Source: Candidatus Nitrospira nitrificans
GTDB lineage: Bacteria > Nitrospirota > Nitrospiria > Nitrospirales > Nitrospiraceae
Length of the DNA: 64,000 nt
NCBI RefSeq assembly: GCF_001458775.1
Contig: NZ_CZPZ01000012.1
Location: 62,001-126,000 of the forward strand
Reading direction: 5' to 3'
Shown: positions 20,401 through 26,937 of the stretch, one piece after another
How positions within the stretch are numbered: position 1 is the first letter of the stretch
Layout: each line of letters opens with the position of its first letter
Notes under the pieces: generated by a model
Seen by the model: the letters and a program-made list of their open reading frames with translations, nothing else
Told to the model about the DNA's origin: nothing
Database searches by the model: none
Program-made: the position numbers and the translations under genes

Positions 20401-20684
20401 GCGGGAACCGGCACAACACCGGCATAGACACATGCCCACAAAGCGCAGGCGGCATCGAGTCCCTGAGGGTAGAGCAGAAGGGCTCTGGTTCCCGGTCGAG
20501 CCACGTGTGCGAGACGGCCGGCCAGCGAGTGCACGGTCCCTTCGAGTTGAGCATAGGTCAGCTGACTTTCAATCTCGAGGTTGTCGCGAAGAAGCGCATA
20601 GGCAAGCTCCTCCGGCTGTTGCCGGCATCGATGCTCGAAGAGATCAGAGAGGTTGTAGATCGTCAGAGGAGGAAGTTTAGACAT
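11424..20684 (-). CDS. Lipopeptide synthetase: FAAL-ACP-C-A-T-C-A-T-TE
   Basis: This is one uninterrupted frame of 3086 residues. In order: fatty-acyl-AMP ligase (about 1-590, TSGSTATPRG near 183); carrier (LGGNS near 628); condensation C1 (about 705-1150) with HRLVADG near 839; adenylation A1 (TSGSTGQPKG near 1318); carrier (GGHSLL near 1705); condensation C2 with HHIIGDQ near 1898; adenylation A2 (TSGSTGQPKG near 2378); carrier (LGGHS near 2758); thioesterase with GSCTGG near 2890. It would load a fatty acid and add two amino acids. The A2 specificity residues read D-I-L-Q-L-G-M-I-W, as in glycine-activating domains. Changed active sites are described under findings. The product is unknown. 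Confidence 0.93.
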   Translation of the reverse strand: MSKLPPLTIYNLSDLFEHRCRQQPEELAYALLRDNLEIESQLTYAQLEGTVHSLAGRLAHVARPGTRALLLYPQGLDAACALWACVYAGVVPVPAPAPDPIRRKHALPRLRSIIEDAQVSLVLTTSSIMALSSELAIADEAGPITWIATDQPHTSVDAVESPRPHRNALAYLQYTSGSTATPRGVMISQGNVLAHCRALSLAGGVADNSRSLCWLPYFHDYGLLHGIIAPFYAGIPAYLMSPVTFLRRPLRWLDAVSRFGITHSGGPNFSYEACLRAARQQTEWRADLSTWLVASCGAEPIHPNTVEQFINTFGRYGFRRTTFAPAYGLAEATLLVTVKRAGAEPSFLHVEAGALADSIVKESPASAQGTRTLVGCGEPLEETHVRIVNPVTHAECPSGVVGEVWLAGTGIGTGYWGKPEETDATFNAALAGSSEGPYLRTGDLGFLRRGELFLTGRLKDLIIVRGRNYYPHDLEWSAQQAHPGLRRGYGAAFSIEDKTGERVVLVHEIEKQVPESDLAEVAGCIRRALADEYELEIHAVALIKSGTIPRTSSGKIQRGACKAAFEAGRLAVVGSSTLESDRNAETDVISSESPQTSAETRLAEIWQEVLGGPLPHRHANFFALGGNSLLAAQVVARILDVFHIELPLSVLFECSTLSALAARIGEPSTSPDDTDRAAERRGDAGSDGGTRIPLVPHPSASTREGRIPLSPSQQRLWFLEQVHPGSAINHISMSARIRGSVNPDVLERSVRAIAGRHEILRTRFESERGEGFAEVSGEAIVTIRRQDFQTSDPADQDIQVRQFLRAERSHPFNLRQGPLFRVTLLSLQHDVHVLALTFHRLVADGWSLRIFWKELALLWEAGGDVQKALLPTLTVQYADYADWQRTRLEQGLREVHRAYWIRQLSGARPPVELPIDRQRPRVRTFEGGARSRSLSPELSADLDHFCQRQNLTTFMVLYAVFATWLHRYTQESDVVVGSIVAGRRRRELEDVMGYCVNTVALRAELSDGLTGQELLKQIRRVVVQAYDHQELPFEEVIEALSLQRERSLSPLFNVMIVCEDDPLATFTVKDLEVAHLPWEPTASEFDLVLMVVNKADGLDLAFLHDSTIFDDSTVDRMLGQLEILLEEFLKKPEARLDQLSLLTAEERRNVLLTWNEPPSPASGIHALIEAQAERTPQAPAVTYGDQTLSYQELNRRANQVAHALQKLGVGADIPVGLCVERSVEALVGLLGILKAGGGYVPLDPSSPGHRLQLMLEDAHISIVVTQAHLRNHLHSYRGQIHDVETLSLPTGNGADEENPARSISPDQLAYIIYTSGSTGQPKGVAVTHRSLVTSLHARLQYYPDPVSRFLLTFSLAFDGSVTGIFWTLLHGGELVIPSETAHRDPTELAALIEHHRISHVVWVPSLYHAVLGETLSAQLDSLRVVITAGESLPLELVRRHYQLLPHATLYNEYGPTESTVWCSVYRATREEAGARVPIGKPIDHMQLYVLNAGLQPMPIGVPGELYIGGACLARGYVNQPQLTQERFLANPYVAGARLYRTGDLARYRADGNVEFLGRVDQQVKLRGYRIELGEIEYVLSNFPGVHHAAVLLRQDKPDQHRLVGYVAGESSLREKLDQVRGHLATRLPHYMVPSVVLWLDTMPLSATGKVNRHALPAPEHTTGQASARMAPRNQVEESLAELWKSVLQVPEAGIHDHFFEQGGHSLLATQLVSRIRELFEVDISLPALFERPTIAALAEEVARSRQREQASVMPPIIPLPRDQPLPLSYSQQRMWLMYQLAPESTAYNMPFASRQMGRLNKSALRSTIDAICHRHEAFRTTFMMKGEGPVQTIHAFRPPHWVEVDLTQRPLEQRQQEAIRLVEEEANQRFDLEKGPLARFLLIEIEPEDHVLVLTMHHIIGDQWSFGVLGHEFAFFYNAFSRGELPSPKPIPLQYADYAAWQRRSLTDDWLSAQSAYWQKKLAGLSKLSLPIDHPRPVVQTFNGSHSMLELPTSLIERLKQFSAEHNATVFMTLLACFQILLRRYSGQTDVAVGSPIANRTQSAVESIIGSFVNTLVLRTDLSGDPTFIELMTRVRETALEAYTNQDFPFDKLVEIMHSSRDQSSAPLVQVLFNVPNAPIGEINVQGLSWVPFEVETQAAQFDLSLTIETEFSRRAYLTFNTDLFEHQTAERMLGQYKLLLQSALANPQSKLSELPTVTASERRQMLQEWNRTEREYPQSECFPQLFEAQVKRTPDAVALSMGQKALRYAELNAKANQLAGYLRALGAKPGVTVGIGLDRSLEMVIALLAVLKTGAAYVPLDPEFPRDRLRYMSENASLAVVLTSASLADRFDAQVCHLLCLDREEERIAQEADDNLGPIATPHDLAYVLYTSGSTGQPKGVEIPHRALVNFLSSILREPGCAAHDIMLSVTTISFDIFGLELYAPLLAGARVEIAGRTVAMDGRQLRDLCETVQPTIMQATPATWRMLIETGWRGSNRLTVLCGGEALPSDLAASLLERSVALWNMYGPTETTIWSTIEKIERTDREITIGRPIANTDVYILDQFLQPVPIGVSGELYIGGHGLARGYRGRPDLTEERFIPHPFSQKPLARLYRTGDLARYRPDGRIVHLGRLDHQVKIRGYRIELGEIETALSRHHAVRQTVVTARDDRQGTKQLVAYVVCHDGHGPNQQELRLFLRSEIPEYMVPSLFVFLTALPLTANNKVDRNALPSPASSLADGQVHSGPRDRTEVQLTALWQQVLEVQKVGIHDNFFDLGGHSLKAAHLFFLLEQVYGRRLPLAMLFQAPTIAEFASKLSQEQWTPSWQSLVAMQPSGNAIPIFMVPGVGGNVLVFAQMAKLLGPDQPSYGLQARGLDGKEAPFTSVPEMANHYLAEIRSIHPNGPYIILGSCTGGLIAYEMARQLIRQGQSAALVMMDTWHPSSYRPHRYRWPKRVGLPLFMLWRTMSTIRRLFSLPVKDWSSFIKHKHERLKSLSRSETPHDDLAANFQVERVTRATLQAVARYAVRKYPGRILNIVASKRHVAETVTDTRHVWPEFGGAGSKAVQVAATNSGQLLVTPHVEEVTKHLRAFLAEDTHNKSAPLANVI

Positions 20685-21087
20685 GGAGGTGAGACACAGA
20701 CAGCCCTTGAACCGCTACGAATATCCGCTCCCCAAAATCCGTCTATCGATGAGTACAAAAGTAGAATGATTGATCATAAATGGAAAGAAGTTCTCGTTTT
20801 TCGACCGGTTCTGAAATAGACCACACGCATCGTGCGAGCGCTCGTACCTGGACGAGGAACCCCTATCAACAAACTGATGCACCGGTCACGCTCAGCGGTG
20901 CAGACTGTAGCATCTTGCGCCAGCAGGCGGGGAGGTCCTGGGGTATTTATCGCCAATTCAGCTCCCTATCGCGCGCTCCATCCTAGCAAAACCATCCAAC
21001 CAGTCGATACATAAAGAGAAAACTCCCTAGGTCCGTTAAGAGACCATGGCACATTGATCGCAAGGTTTGGCTTCGAAGGGAGTGCGG
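20685..21087. other. Intergenic region between divergent synthetase and cytochrome genes
   Basis: No gene is seen. It holds the synthetase promoter region (minus strand), a near-perfect palindrome GTGCGAGCGCTCGTAC at 20832-20847 that could be an operator, and near its right end the sigma-54-like element of the cytochrome gene. The left part (20740-20820) is locally AT-rich. Confidence 0.5.
21047..21062 (+). promoter_or_regulatory. Sigma-54-like promoter
   Basis: The sequence TGGCACATTGATCGCA fits the consensus TGGCACG-N4-TTGCW with the invariant GG and GC correctly spaced; mismatches are A at position 7 and C at position 13. It lies 26 bases before ATG 21088. A closely similar element precedes the related cytochrome gene at 55098. 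Confidence 0.5.
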
Positions 21088-21477
21088 ATGCAGATCAGGC
21101 GATCACTGGTAACCTGTTGCGCAATCTTAGTCGGTATGGTCGGACTGGGGTTCAGCAATCTTGGCGTGAAAGAGCTTGCTGTCACGACACAGGAGGGTGA
21201 TCCAGTCAGTGGACGAGAAATCTATGCGAACACCTGCATCCGCTGCCATGGAATCGACGGGAAGGGGGCACTCGGTATCAAACTTGTTCCACCTCCGGCG
21301 GACCTCACTTCACTCACCGTTCAGAGTCGGCTCGATGGGACATTGTTTCGACGAATTCATGGAGGAAAACCCAATACCGCCATGGGTGCATGGAAACATG
21401 CGCTCTCCGATGAGGAAATTTGGGATGTCCTGGCCTATGTGCGCACATTCGGGGTCGAGTCCGGTGGGCAACCGTAA
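21088..21477 (+). CDS. Monoheme class I cytochrome c
   Basis: This encodes 129 residues from ATG 21088, behind GAAGGGAG. A signal peptide (about 1-25) is followed by the heme site CIRCH and the motif PPPADL, then TAMGAWKHALSDEE, whose Met is the likely distal heme ligand, and a C-terminal helix IWDVLAYVRTF. It should be a soluble or anchored periplasmic electron carrier. Its closest relative in the window is the cytochrome at 55098, which shares TAMGAWK and the promoter type. Confidence 0.9.
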   Translation: MQIRRSLVTCCAILVGMVGLGFSNLGVKELAVTTQEGDPVSGREIYANTCIRCHGIDGKGALGIKLVPPPADLTSLTVQSRLDGTLFRRIHGGKPNTAMGAWKHALSDEEIWDVLAYVRTFGVESGGQP

Positions 21478-21560
21478 GTTGAATCCAATGGGAGAGAGTT
21501 GTCTCATACGAGGGTGTCAGGGATATGATCAACTCCATTGTTCAATGAGGAGGGGCTGCC

Positions 21561-21779
21561 ATGGCGTGTAATGTCGGAGGGATTGAGCGATCTATACGAA
21601 TTGGAGCAGGGCTACTGGCCGTCATGATCGGCATCTTTGCGGGACTTTCGACTGCCGTGGCGGGAACAGCCCTTGCGGCGGGGGTCATCCTGCTGCTCAC
21701 GGGCGCGGCGGGATATTGCCCGCTGTTTGCGTTGTTCGGGATCAATACACACTGTTCGGCGTCCGATATGAAGGAATGA
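21561..21779 (+). CDS. YgaP-like DUF2892 membrane protein
   Basis: This encodes 72 residues. It begins with NVGGIERSIRIGAG, the hallmark of DUF2892, and has two membrane helices (about 14-33 and 36-52), followed by GYCPLFALFGINTHC, which keeps the family cysteines. The function of the family is not firmly known; in YgaP it anchors a rhodanese. ATG 21561 is preceded by GAGGAGGGGC. The TsdA-like gene follows after 10 bases, so they are probably co-transcribed. Confidence 0.8.
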   Translation: MACNVGGIERSIRIGAGLLAVMIGIFAGLSTAVAGTALAAGVILLLTGAAGYCPLFALFGINTHCSASDMKE

Positions 21780-21789
21780 GGCGAACTCC

Positions 21790-22644
21790 GTGAGCCGACC
21801 GGTCATGGCAGGCGTCATCTTGGTGAGTATGCTGGCGGGGACGATCAGTTGTGTCCCGCCTCCACGGGTGACGGACAGTGAGGAGGCGGTTGTTCGTCGG
21901 AGCGCCGGGTCGCCGGTCGATGCGCTGTTCGTCCCGCCGTCGCCCGAAACGATTCCAGGTGATCTGAGAGGCGAGCAGATTCGCCTGGGCTATAAGATGA
22001 TTGCCGACACGCAGGAATATGGGAAACGGTATATTGGAAACGCGCTCAACTGCACCAATTGTCATTTAGATGCGGGGCTCAACCCGAATTCCGCATCCTT
22101 CGTCGGTATCGCCACTCTCTATCCACAGTATCGTGAACGAGCCGGCCGACAGATGACGCTGGTCGATCGAATCAACGAGTGTTTCGAACGCAGCATGAAC
22201 GGAAAACCTCTGCCGCCCGACAGCGTGAAGCTCACGGCCATTGTCGCGTACATCACATGGTTATCACAGGATATGCCGCCCGGCGTTGCGGTCCCATGGC
22301 GAGGAATCCCACGCCTCATCTCGACCCATCAGCCTGACCCTCTCCACGGCAAAAAGGTCTATGAGAAAAAGTGTGTCTTCTGCCACGGTACCGACGGGCA
22401 AGGCACCATGGCGGGACCGCCTGTGTGGGGGCCTCGTTCGTACAACATCGGTGCGGGCATGGCGCGAATCAGCGTGGCGGCTTCGTTCATCAAAGCCAAC
22501 ATGCCGCGAGGCTGGGGCTGGACGGTGACGGACGACGAAGCCATCGATGCGGCGGCCTATATCAATACGCAGCCTCGACCGGATTTTCCCGACAAGATTC
22601 ATGATTGGCCGAAGGGCGGCAAGCCGGCGGATGCACCCTACTGA
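21790..22644 (+). CDS. TsdA-like diheme cytochrome c
   Basis: This encodes 284 residues from GTG 21790, with ATG 21805 as an alternative. After a signal sequence there are two cytochrome domains, with CTNCH (about residue 80) and CVFCH (about 196). The conserved phrases RINECFERSMNGKPLPP, PPVWGPRSYNIGAGM and AASFIKANMPRGWG are those of thiosulfate dehydrogenase TsdA, which couples two thiosulfates to tetrathionate. The Cys in NECF may be a heme ligand, which is inference. The protein would be periplasmic. Substrate use here is unproven; relatives with other roles exist. Confidence 0.8.
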   Translation: MSRPVMAGVILVSMLAGTISCVPPPRVTDSEEAVVRRSAGSPVDALFVPPSPETIPGDLRGEQIRLGYKMIADTQEYGKRYIGNALNCTNCHLDAGLNPNSASFVGIATLYPQYRERAGRQMTLVDRINECFERSMNGKPLPPDSVKLTAIVAYITWLSQDMPPGVAVPWRGIPRLISTHQPDPLHGKKVYEKKCVFCHGTDGQGTMAGPPVWGPRSYNIGAGMARISVAASFIKANMPRGWGWTVTDDEAIDAAAYINTQPRPDFPDKIHDWPKGGKPADAPY

Positions 22645-22727
22645 CAGACGCGTGAAGCGTTCTCGTGAAGTCCGCTCGTCCACGTGGCGGAACTTCGCTG
22701 CTAAGCGAGGCGAGCGCATCGGCCGAC

Positions 22728-22777
22728 GGTTTCAAGTTTCAGGTTTTGAGGTTTCCGCATAACTTGAAACCTGGAAC
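22728..22777 (+). repeat. Heptad inverted repeat, copy 4, with leader
   Basis: This is the short form: GTTTCAAGTTTCAGG, a core GGTTTCCGCATAACTTG, then GAAACCTGGAACG. The leader from about 22660 (GTGAAGTCCGCTCG, then GCGAGGCGAGCGCATCGG, then CCGACG) matches the leaders of copies 5 and 7. It lies between the TsdA-like and OsmC genes. Confidence 0.7.
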
Positions 22778-22851
22778 GCCGGGTCGATGCAAGCGATGAG
22801 GGGATGATGCGCACATGATCGGGTTTTTCTGATTTCGAGGATGGCGTTCTG

Positions 22852-23268
22852 ATGAAACTCACGGCCACCTTTCACAGCGGGACACGATACGACATTGTGA
22901 GCGGCCAACATCGAATCATCACCGAACAGGCGGTGGAGGACGGAGGGCAGGATGCCGGAATGGGTCCGGTGGAACTCTTTGTCGGGTCCGTCGCGAGTTG
23001 TGTCGCGTACTTCGTCGGACAATTCTGTGGGCGGCACGGCATCTCCCGAGACGGCTTGACGGTCGAGGCGGAATGGACGATGGCCGAAGTTCCGCGCCGT
23101 GTCGGTCGTATCGAGATCGGAATCCATCTTCCCCATCGAATCAACGCAGACCAAAAGGAACGCCTGTTGAAGGTCGCGCATGGCTGCACAGTGCATCAAT
23201 CCCTCGCGGTGCCTGCCGGCGTGGCGATCGAACTCAATCCCCACCCTCGTGCGGAGAAACCCTGGTGA
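22852..23268 (+). CDS. OsmC family protein (second type)
   Basis: This encodes 138 residues. The pattern GMGPVELFVGSVASCVAYFVG carries the first reactive Cys, and LKVAHGCTVHQSL the second. This is the YhfA/OsmC fold used for reduction of peroxides or handling of low-molecular thiols. It differs from the OsmC at 8407. It is 11 bases upstream of the tetraheme cytochrome and reads in the same direction, so the two may be co-transcribed. Confidence 0.88.
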   Translation: MKLTATFHSGTRYDIVSGQHRIITEQAVEDGGQDAGMGPVELFVGSVASCVAYFVGQFCGRHGISRDGLTVEAEWTMAEVPRRVGRIEIGIHLPHRINADQKERLLKVAHGCTVHQSLAVPAGVAIELNPHPRAEKPW

Positions 23269-23279
23269 AAGGAGCAGCG

Positions 23280-24689
23280 ATGTTGAATGTGAGAATCCGG
23301 ACGGTCGTTGGAAGCGCCGCGCTCGTGTTGGTGGGACTCATGTCGTCCCCGCAATTGTCGTTCGGGAACGATCAAGCGCGCGCGAAAAACATCATCCAGC
23401 AGACCTGTGTGCAATGCCACCGGCTGGAAGGCCAGCCGGATTCGCGTTTCAAGCTTCACGCGCCTGACTTGATATGGGCCGGCAGCAAGTACCAACGGCC
23501 GTGGCTCATTCGTTGGTTGACCGGTCAGGAAGCTCCGCTCTATGCGAAGGGATATAAGTGGGACCTGACACAGGCTTCGGCCAAGCACCCGATGGTCACG
23601 GAGTCGGAGGCGAACGCGCTCGCGGATTACTTTGCCGAACACAATAAAGATCCTCGCGTGACGGTGGGCGCATTCGATCTCTCGAAAGTGACGAAGTTCG
23701 ATGTGACGTTCGGCGGGATGGCCTATAAAGCCCATGCCTGCCTAGGCTGCCACACGATCGAGGAAAACGGCAAGCTCATCGGCGGCCCGCAGAGTGCCGC
23801 GTTGCAGAATGCCGGCCAGCGATACGACAAGGACTGGCTGTTTCGTTTCGGTCTGAACCCACAGGACTTCGTGCCGCACAGCGGCGAGTTCCTGGCTGAC
23901 GCGACAGAGCCACAGTTGCGCGCGGTGATCGGGTTCCTTATGGCGCAGGGCGTGAAGGACTTCACGTATTACGAGCCCTGGACGAGCCGTGAATTCGAGA
24001 TGGCCAGCGTGGATCGAGGGAAAGTGATTTATAAAGAGTATTGTTCGCAATGTCACGGCGCGACGGGCAAAGGGGATGGACCGGCGGCTTCCGGCCTGGA
24101 ACCCAAACCGGCGATACATGCCAACATTCCATTCGAAAAGCTCCCGAGCGAATACCTCTACAACGTCATCAATCATGGCGGACCGGCGGTGGGCAAATCG
24201 CCGAACATGCCGTATTGGAATTTGACGATCGGTCAACAGGGCGTGGCGGATGTGATCGCCTATTTGAAAGTGACATTCAAGGGAATACCGGATGTTGCCG
24301 CAGCGGGTGGTGGCGCTCAAGGCGGTGCCTGTGTGCAGCCGCGCAAGACGGCCAAGGCGCCGGACGACTTCCTGACGAAGACCAATCCGCTTTCGTCGTC
24401 CGTGGGGGCAATTCAGGGTGGGAAAGACTTGTTTCTCAAGACCGCGCAGCCTGTTGCATGCGTCATGTGCCATGGCGAGCAAGGAGACGGCAAGGGGTTG
24501 ATGGGCGCGGCCTTAGTGCCGCCGCCACGAAATTTCACATGCGGCGCGATGATGCAAGCTATTCCAGATGGTCAGCTATTCTGGATCATCAAGAATGGTT
24601 CTCCGGGAACCGGCATGATGCCGTTTGGCTCATTGCCGGATGAGCAGGTCTGGCAACTCATCCATTACATCCGGAGTTTGGCGAAATAG
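23280..24689 (+). CDS. Tetraheme c-type cytochrome, three or four domains
   Basis: This encodes 469 residues from ATG 23280, behind AAAGGAG. A signal peptide (about 1-31) is followed by four heme sites: CVQCH (about 43), CLGCH (154), CSQCH (255) and CVMCH (394). The last domain ends GSPGTGMMPFGSLPDEQVWQ, close to the C-terminal part of the cytochrome at 26345. The layout suggests tandem class I domains in one periplasmic polypeptide. Its redox partner is unknown. Confidence 0.88.
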   Translation: MLNVRIRTVVGSAALVLVGLMSSPQLSFGNDQARAKNIIQQTCVQCHRLEGQPDSRFKLHAPDLIWAGSKYQRPWLIRWLTGQEAPLYAKGYKWDLTQASAKHPMVTESEANALADYFAEHNKDPRVTVGAFDLSKVTKFDVTFGGMAYKAHACLGCHTIEENGKLIGGPQSAALQNAGQRYDKDWLFRFGLNPQDFVPHSGEFLADATEPQLRAVIGFLMAQGVKDFTYYEPWTSREFEMASVDRGKVIYKEYCSQCHGATGKGDGPAASGLEPKPAIHANIPFEKLPSEYLYNVINHGGPAVGKSPNMPYWNLTIGQQGVADVIAYLKVTFKGIPDVAAAGGGAQGGACVQPRKTAKAPDDFLTKTNPLSSSVGAIQGGKDLFLKTAQPVACVMCHGEQGDGKGLMGAALVPPPRNFTCGAMMQAIPDGQLFWIIKNGSPGTGMMPFGSLPDEQVWQLIHYIRSLAK

Positions 24690-24745
24690 TCCCAAACGTG
24701 AAGCCCGCTTCGGCAGCACCGCGAGGCGAGCGTATCGGCCGACAG

Positions 24746-24824
24746 CTTGATGTTTCAAGTTTCAGATTCCAGGTTTCAGATTTTTCCGAGCAACTTGGAA
24801 CTTCAAACTTGAAACATGGAACTC
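24746..24824 (+). repeat. Heptad inverted repeat, copy 5, with leader
   Basis: The left half is TGTTTCAAGTTTCAG then CCAGGTTTCAG, and the right half CAACTTGGAACTTC and AAACTTGAAACATGG. The leader at 24701-24745 (GTGAAGCCCGCTTCGG then GCGAGGCGAGCGTATCGG) repeats that of copies 4 and 7. Confidence 0.72.
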
Positions 24825-24877
24825 ATATCGCAGGTGTGAGCTACGCGCACGAAATACGAGCAACGGAGGTTTGAGGC

Positions 24878-25237
24878 ATGGCGACGTTCATTATTTCAGG
24901 TAGTCGAGGAACCGATGATCCCACAATGGCGACGTTGCCGTTCATGGCGGCGAAGACGGCGAAAGAGCAAGGGCATGATGTCGTGCTCTGGTTGTGGAAC
25001 GAAGCCGTCACCTTGGGGCGGAAAGGTGTCGCTGATCATATCACCGGTGTAAACCTGACCCCGTTGAAAGAACTGCTCGCCGCTGTCCAGGCGGCTGGTG
25101 TGCCGATCTGGGTGTGCGGCGCCTGTGCAGTGGCCAGACAGGTCGGCGGAGGGGATTTAGTAGCCGGCGCCTCGATCAAAGGGATGCCCGATTACATCAA
25201 GGCTGTGGCCGAGCGCGATCGAAACGTGATGTTCTGA
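24878..25237 (+). CDS. DsrE-like protein
   Basis: This encodes 119 residues. The alternating strands and helices of the DsrE/DsrF fold are visible: FIISGSRGTDDP, then the segment AAKTAKEQGHDVVLWLWN, and VPIWVCGACAVARQ. The Cys pair in VCGACA may carry persulfide, as in other DsrE-type sulfur carriers. It is cytoplasmic. ATG 24878 follows GGAGGTTTGAGGC. It sits between the cytochrome and PPK2 genes. Confidence 0.7.
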   Translation: MATFIISGSRGTDDPTMATLPFMAAKTAKEQGHDVVLWLWNEAVTLGRKGVADHITGVNLTPLKELLAAVQAAGVPIWVCGACAVARQVGGGDLVAGASIKGMPDYIKAVAERDRNVMF

Positions 25238-25264
25238 TCGAAGGCAAAAAGAAGGAGGCCGTGA

Positions 25265-26302
25265 ATGGCACCTGATGGGGAATCGGCCGGGAAGCCTAAA
25301 GAACGGAAAGAGCGGAGAGATCCGGCAATGGTCGACGAAGATATGAATGGGCTGGAGACGATTCCCACGAGGGTGCCGCGGGAGGGGGACGGGTACCAGG
25401 TCCCGCGCAGCGCCATGATCGCCCAAGGGCTTGGGCGTATCGGCGAGCCGGGCTACGCCTTGACCGCGGATGACCTCCGCAGAGTCAATACAAGGAAAGG
25501 GTTTCTGAGGCTCCTCGAAAACAAAGCCGTCGATATCGAGGAAGTGCGCAAGACCCTATTGTACGAGCAGGAATTACGACAGTTGCAGGTCGAATTGGTC
25601 AGGCTGCAACGGTGGGTGCAGAGCGACGGGAAGCGTATCGCCATTTTGGTCGAAGGACGGGATGCGGCCGGAAAGGGCGGGACGATCCGCCGGTTCACCG
25701 AACATCTGAATCCTCGCGCCATGCGCGTCGTGGCTCTGCCGAAGCCGACCGATGCAGAGCGGGGCCAGTGGTATTTCCAGCGGTATATTCACCAACTGCC
25801 CAACAGGGGTGAAATCGTGTTCTTCGACCGGAGTTGGTACAACCGCGCCGTGGTCGAACCGGTGATGGGATTCTGCACCAAGAAGGAACATCAACGGTTC
25901 CTGCAACAGGTTCCGGAATTCGAGCACATGCTCTATGAAGACGGCGTGACGATCATTAAGTTCTGGTTTTCCATTTCCAAGGAAGAGCAGGCCCGGCGCT
26001 TCGAAGCCAGACGTCAGAATCCCTTGAAACAATGGAAGCTCAGCCCGGTCGATGAGAAGGCTCAAGAGTTGTGGGATGCCTACACGCGCAGCAAGGAAGA
26101 GATGTTCAGCAAGACGCACACGACTTACAGCCCCTGGATCATCGTCAAGGCGAACGACAAACAGGCGGCGCGACTGGAAAGCTTGCGCTACGTTCTGAAC
26201 CTGCTGCCCTATAAAGGAAAGGAAGAGGCGCAGATCAGGTTGACGCCCGATCCGAATGTGATCACGCGATTCCACCGCAAGATGGTGGAACTGGACCTGT
26301 AA
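25265..26302 (+). CDS. ppk2: Polyphosphate kinase 2
   Basis: This encodes 345 residues from ATG 25265, behind GAAGGAGGCCGTGA. The PPK2 core shows Walker A EGRDAAGKGGTIRRF (about residue 125), the lid region and Walker B FFDRSWYNRAVVEPVMGFC. A typical C-terminal stretch with IKFWFSISKEEQARRF follows. The enzyme uses polyphosphate to phosphorylate nucleoside diphosphates, or the reverse. The first 45 residues are charged and variable. It is cytoplasmic. Confidence 0.95.
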   Translation: MAPDGESAGKPKERKERRDPAMVDEDMNGLETIPTRVPREGDGYQVPRSAMIAQGLGRIGEPGYALTADDLRRVNTRKGFLRLLENKAVDIEEVRKTLLYEQELRQLQVELVRLQRWVQSDGKRIAILVEGRDAAGKGGTIRRFTEHLNPRAMRVVALPKPTDAERGQWYFQRYIHQLPNRGEIVFFDRSWYNRAVVEPVMGFCTKKEHQRFLQQVPEFEHMLYEDGVTIIKFWFSISKEEQARRFEARRQNPLKQWKLSPVDEKAQELWDAYTRSKEEMFSKTHTTYSPWIIVKANDKQAARLESLRYVLNLLPYKGKEEAQIRLTPDPNVITRFHRKMVELDL

Positions 26303-26344
26303 TGTCGGAAGGCAGTCGGCCCCACCGACGAAAGGAACAAGAGG

Positions 26345-26869
26345 ATGAAGACGAGTCTGTTGACTTTCCTGGTCGCCGCGATCTGCTGTGCGCTTCCTGC
26401 CGGTGCCGCAGAGCCACGGATGATGCAACCGAGAGTGCCCGCGGATAAGCTGGTTGAAGCCCGTGCCCTCACGAGCCCTCTCTCGAATTCTCCGGAAGTC
26501 ATTGAGCAGGGCAAAGCGCTGTACCACGGCAAAGGTACCTGTTTCACCTGCCATGGTGTGGGCGGAGACGGAAAAGGACCGGGGGGTGCCAAGCTGAATC
26601 CCGCGCCTCGCAATTTTAAGCACCACGGATTTTGGCGACATCGCACCGAAGGCGAACTCTTCTGGGTCATTAAACATGGCTCGCCCGGCACCGGCATGAT
26701 CGGGTTCGGGCAGGTCTTGTCCGATGAAGAGATCTGGGCCCTCATTCAATATGAGCGCACCTTCGCCGGCAGACATGGATCAGGCATGAGGGGTCAGGGT
26801 ATGGGACCCATGATGGGTGAAAGAGAAGGCATGGGACATCGCGGGCGCAAAGGCGGAAAAGATGAGTGA
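26345..26869 (+). CDS. Monoheme cytochrome c with Gly/Met-rich tail
   Basis: This encodes 174 residues. A signal peptide (about 1-21, GAAEP) is followed by CFTCH (about 73), PAPRNFK and GSPGTGMIGFGQVLSDEEIW, where GTGM likely supplies the distal Met. After residue 140 the tail is rich in Gly, Met, Arg and His (GMGPMMGEREGMGHRG), a composition that suggests metal binding. It precedes a Spy-like gene whose tail has a related composition. Confidence 0.88.
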   Translation: MKTSLLTFLVAAICCALPAGAAEPRMMQPRVPADKLVEARALTSPLSNSPEVIEQGKALYHGKGTCFTCHGVGGDGKGPGGAKLNPAPRNFKHHGFWRHRTEGELFWVIKHGSPGTGMIGFGQVLSDEEIWALIQYERTFAGRHGSGMRGQGMGPMMGEREGMGHRGRKGGKDE

Positions 26870-26937
26870 GAGTCTTGAGGCTGAGAACCGCTCTATAGGA
26901 ATAACACCAACATTTATCAATCCTGGAGGTTTTGGTC

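Noticed and set aside
11550-20680. Many plus-strand frames over the synthetase
   Set aside because: They are shadows of a GC-rich gene; none has a ribosome site plus a family pattern.
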